Source: Burkholderia pyrrocinia (GTDB lineage: Bacteria > Pseudomonadota > Gammaproteobacteria > Burkholderiales > Burkholderiaceae). From it: a stretch of 64,000 nt of DNA. The DNA lies in the NCBI RefSeq assembly GCF_018417535.1, contig NZ_CP070977.1:930001-994000 (forward strand), written 5' to 3'. The notes beneath the pieces were generated by a model that searched no databases, had not been told where the DNA came from, and saw only the letters and a program-made list of their open reading frames with translations. Positions within the stretch are counted from its first letter, which is position 1. Every line of letters begins with the position of its first letter. This document shows, in pieces, positions 62,745 through 64,000 of the stretch. Made by a program: the position numbers and the translations under genes.

Positions 62745-63470
62745 ATGAATGCGATTTCCCGACCTGACGAACTATTAGTACCCCATAACGTATGGGATGT
62801 GTATCGCGCTGATACCCCGCTGTTTCTCGCAACGCCGGCGCATACGTTGCTGGCCTGCGATGTCGCGGAGGCGATCCCGCATGCGGACGCACCGCTCGCG
62901 GCGCGTGTGAACGACGCGTTGCGCCGTGCGCGGGCCGACGGTCACGTGGGCGCGGCGGTCGTCGGTGCGGTACCGTTCGACGTCGACGCGCCGGCCGTGC
63001 TGCGGGTCGCGCGCACGATGCTGCGCGCGCGGCCGCTCGACGCGCAGCGGGCAGCCGGGCCGGCCGGCACGCGCTACGCGACGCGCGAGGTGCCGTCGGC
63101 GGACGCGTATGCCGACGCGGTCGCGGATTTCTCCGAGCGCGAGCACCGCATGGCGCTCGACTACGTGGCAGGCCGCTGCGGAATGGCGGTGACCACGGAC
63201 GCGCTCGTCGGCGTCGCGCCGGCGGACGATGCGGCACCGATGCTCGCCGCGATCGCGGCGCAGGTCGCCCGCAGCCTGCGGATGCCGGCCGCCGACCTGC
63301 GCGAGCACGACAACCTGGTCGATTGCGGGCTCGATTCGATCCGGATGATGACGCTCGTCGAGCAGTGGCGCGCGCAAGGCTACGACGTCACGTTCGTCCA
63401 GCTCGCCGAACAGCCGACGCTCGGCGCATGGACGCGGGTGCTGCAGCGCGCGGCGCAGGTGAGCGCATGA
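62745..63470 (+). CDS. Chimeric EntC(N-terminus)-EntB(C-terminus) protein with aryl carrier domain
   Basis: 241 aa from ATG 62745 (GGAGGCAATGTC upstream). Residues about 15-125 match the N-terminal part of isochorismate synthase EntC (TPLFLATPAHTLLACDV, VVGAVPFDVDAPAVLRVA, REVPSADAY). At ADAVADFS the sequence switches to the end of the EntB isochorismatase domain (FSEREHRMALDYVAGRCGMA) and its aryl carrier domain (DNLVDCGLDSIRMMTLVEQW, phosphopantetheine Ser in GLDS). The EntC active site and the EntB isochorismatase catalytic part are both missing, so only the carrier can work. A deletion between entC and entB in an entC-entE-entB order explains it. Confidence 0.75.
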   Translation: MNAISRPDELLVPHNVWDVYRADTPLFLATPAHTLLACDVAEAIPHADAPLAARVNDALRRARADGHVGAAVVGAVPFDVDAPAVLRVARTMLRARPLDAQRAAGPAGTRYATREVPSADAYADAVADFSEREHRMALDYVAGRCGMAVTTDALVGVAPADDAAPMLAAIAAQVARSLRMPAADLREHDNLVDCGLDSIRMMTLVEQWRAQGYDVTFVQLAEQPTLGAWTRVLQRAAQVSA

Positions 63471-63793
63471 CGGCGCGTCCGGCGATGCCCGATGCCCGTC
63501 CGGCGTCGTTCGTCAGCACGGCGGAGGTGTCGGTGCCGCAGGCCGACCGCGTGCTGTTCAAGCTGTGCAAGCACTACGCGATCAAGGTGCCCGTCGTGTT
63601 CGACGAACATCGCGCGACCGTCGATTTCCCGTACGGCGTCTGCCGGATGCTGCGCACCGACGACGTGCTGCAGTTGCGCTGCGAAGCCGATTCTTCGGAG
63701 CAGCTCGAGCAGATCCAGTACGTGATGGACGAGCACCTGGGGCTGATGTCACGCAACCGGACGCTGGTGGTCGCATGGGAGCGGGGCGCGTGA
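63467..63793 (+). CDS. DUF2218 protein of siderophore loci
   Basis: 108 aa from ATG 63467, overlapping the previous stop in ATGA. SFVSTAEVSVPQADRVLFKL, LCKHYAIKVPVVFDEHRATV, GVCRMLRTDDVLQLRCEADS and VMDEHLGLMSRNRTLVV are characteristic of the small DUF2218 family, which often sits in catecholate siderophore clusters. Biochemical role unknown. The histidines and small alpha/beta fold allow a binding or chaperone role, but nothing more can be said. Co-translated with the carrier gene. Confidence 0.82.
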   Translation: MTARPAMPDARPASFVSTAEVSVPQADRVLFKLCKHYAIKVPVVFDEHRATVDFPYGVCRMLRTDDVLQLRCEADSSEQLEQIQYVMDEHLGLMSRNRTLVVAWERGA

Positions 63794-63837
63794 CGCGGCC
63801 CGCCTCCGGCTCAACGAACTTCGAAGCAAGCCCGCTC

Positions 63838-64000
63838 ATGAAAAACGAATCCCTGCCGATCCGCGCGACTGCCGCGCAATACGGCATCTGGGTCGCGCAA
63901 CAGGTCGACTCCGACGATCCGGGCTATCTGACGGCCGAGACCGTCGAGCTCGACGGCGCGCTCGACGTCGCCGCGCTGACCGACAGCGTCGAAGCCGTGC
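63838..64000 (+). CDS. Nonribosomal peptide synthetase, N-terminal condensation domain (partial)
   Basis: ATG 63838 (GAAGCAAG upstream) opens a frame that runs off the window after 54 codons. The N terminus (LPIRATAAQYGIWVAQQVDS, then TAETVELDGALDVAALTDSV) is the start of a condensation domain like that of EntF. It would condense the aryl group from a carrier protein with an amino acid. Whether the synthetase is intact cannot be judged from here. Confidence 0.82.
   Translation, partial: MKNESLPIRATAAQYGIWVAQQVDSDDPGYLTAETVELDGALDVAALTDSVEAV

Noticed and set aside
62745..63470. Calling this gene a plain isochorismatase (EntB)
   Set aside because: The isochorismatase catalytic region is absent, and the N-terminal 110 residues follow EntC instead.

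Overview
The window looks like a chromosome segment of a Burkholderia cepacia complex species. The coding DNA is GC-rich with strong GC3 bias, and it carries typical Burkholderia genes (bktB, DUF746, two-partner-secretion exoproteins, rimO next to a KdgK-type kinase). It falls into two halves that meet at about 31.9 kb.

Left half (1 to about 31.9 kb) is the right-hand part of a mobile genomic island. It opens with a MobC-like accessory protein, a HUH relaxase and a D12-class DNA adenine methylase. Then comes a contact-dependent inhibition/two-partner secretion block. A 2746-residue CdiA-type exoprotein is followed by its immunity gene, one displaced toxin/immunity module, decayed toxin remains and a possible orphan immunity gene. 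After these come a second short TpsA, a 46-aa membrane peptide, the TpsB transporter and a periplasmic parvulin. From 18.3 to 31.9 kb lie a DUF746 pair, a glycosyltransferase broken by one stop codon, and a lipase gene split by an insertion of about 6 kb. The insertion carries a glycine-zipper protein and an 825-aa zinc-ribbon/PD-(D/E)xK-like protein. A LexA-box-controlled cluster with an SRAP (YedK/HMCES) protein follows, and the half ends with a large serine recombinase. The recombinase sits head-to-head with rimO, whose first codons look island-derived, so the right attachment site is probably inside the rimO start.

Right half (31.9 to 64 kb) is ordinary chromosome with two specialised-metabolism loci. 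The backbone runs rimO, kdgK-type kinase, bktB, exported protein, metC, serB, LysR/alcohol dehydrogenase pair, a PliI-like lysozyme inhibitor, fetAB-type transporter, asmA and ybiT. From 48.05 to 55.2 kb is a compact cluster that I cannot assign to a known product: FkbM-like methyltransferase, two APH-fold kinases, radical SAM enzyme, asparagine-synthetase-like enzyme without a glutaminase cysteine, UGT-type glycosyltransferase, CmcI-like protein and NodB deacetylase.

From 55.3 kb to the end is a Fur-controlled catecholate-type siderophore locus: ABC ATPase, permease, esterase, binding protein, AraC regulator, TonB receptor, a carrier-protein gene, DUF2218 and the start of an NRPS. The carrier gene is striking. 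Its first part is the N terminus of an isochorismate synthase (EntC) and its second part is the C terminus of EntB (aryl carrier protein), as if a deletion had removed the rest of entC, entE and half of entB.

All family calls come from reading motifs and remembered family sequences. No database search was run.
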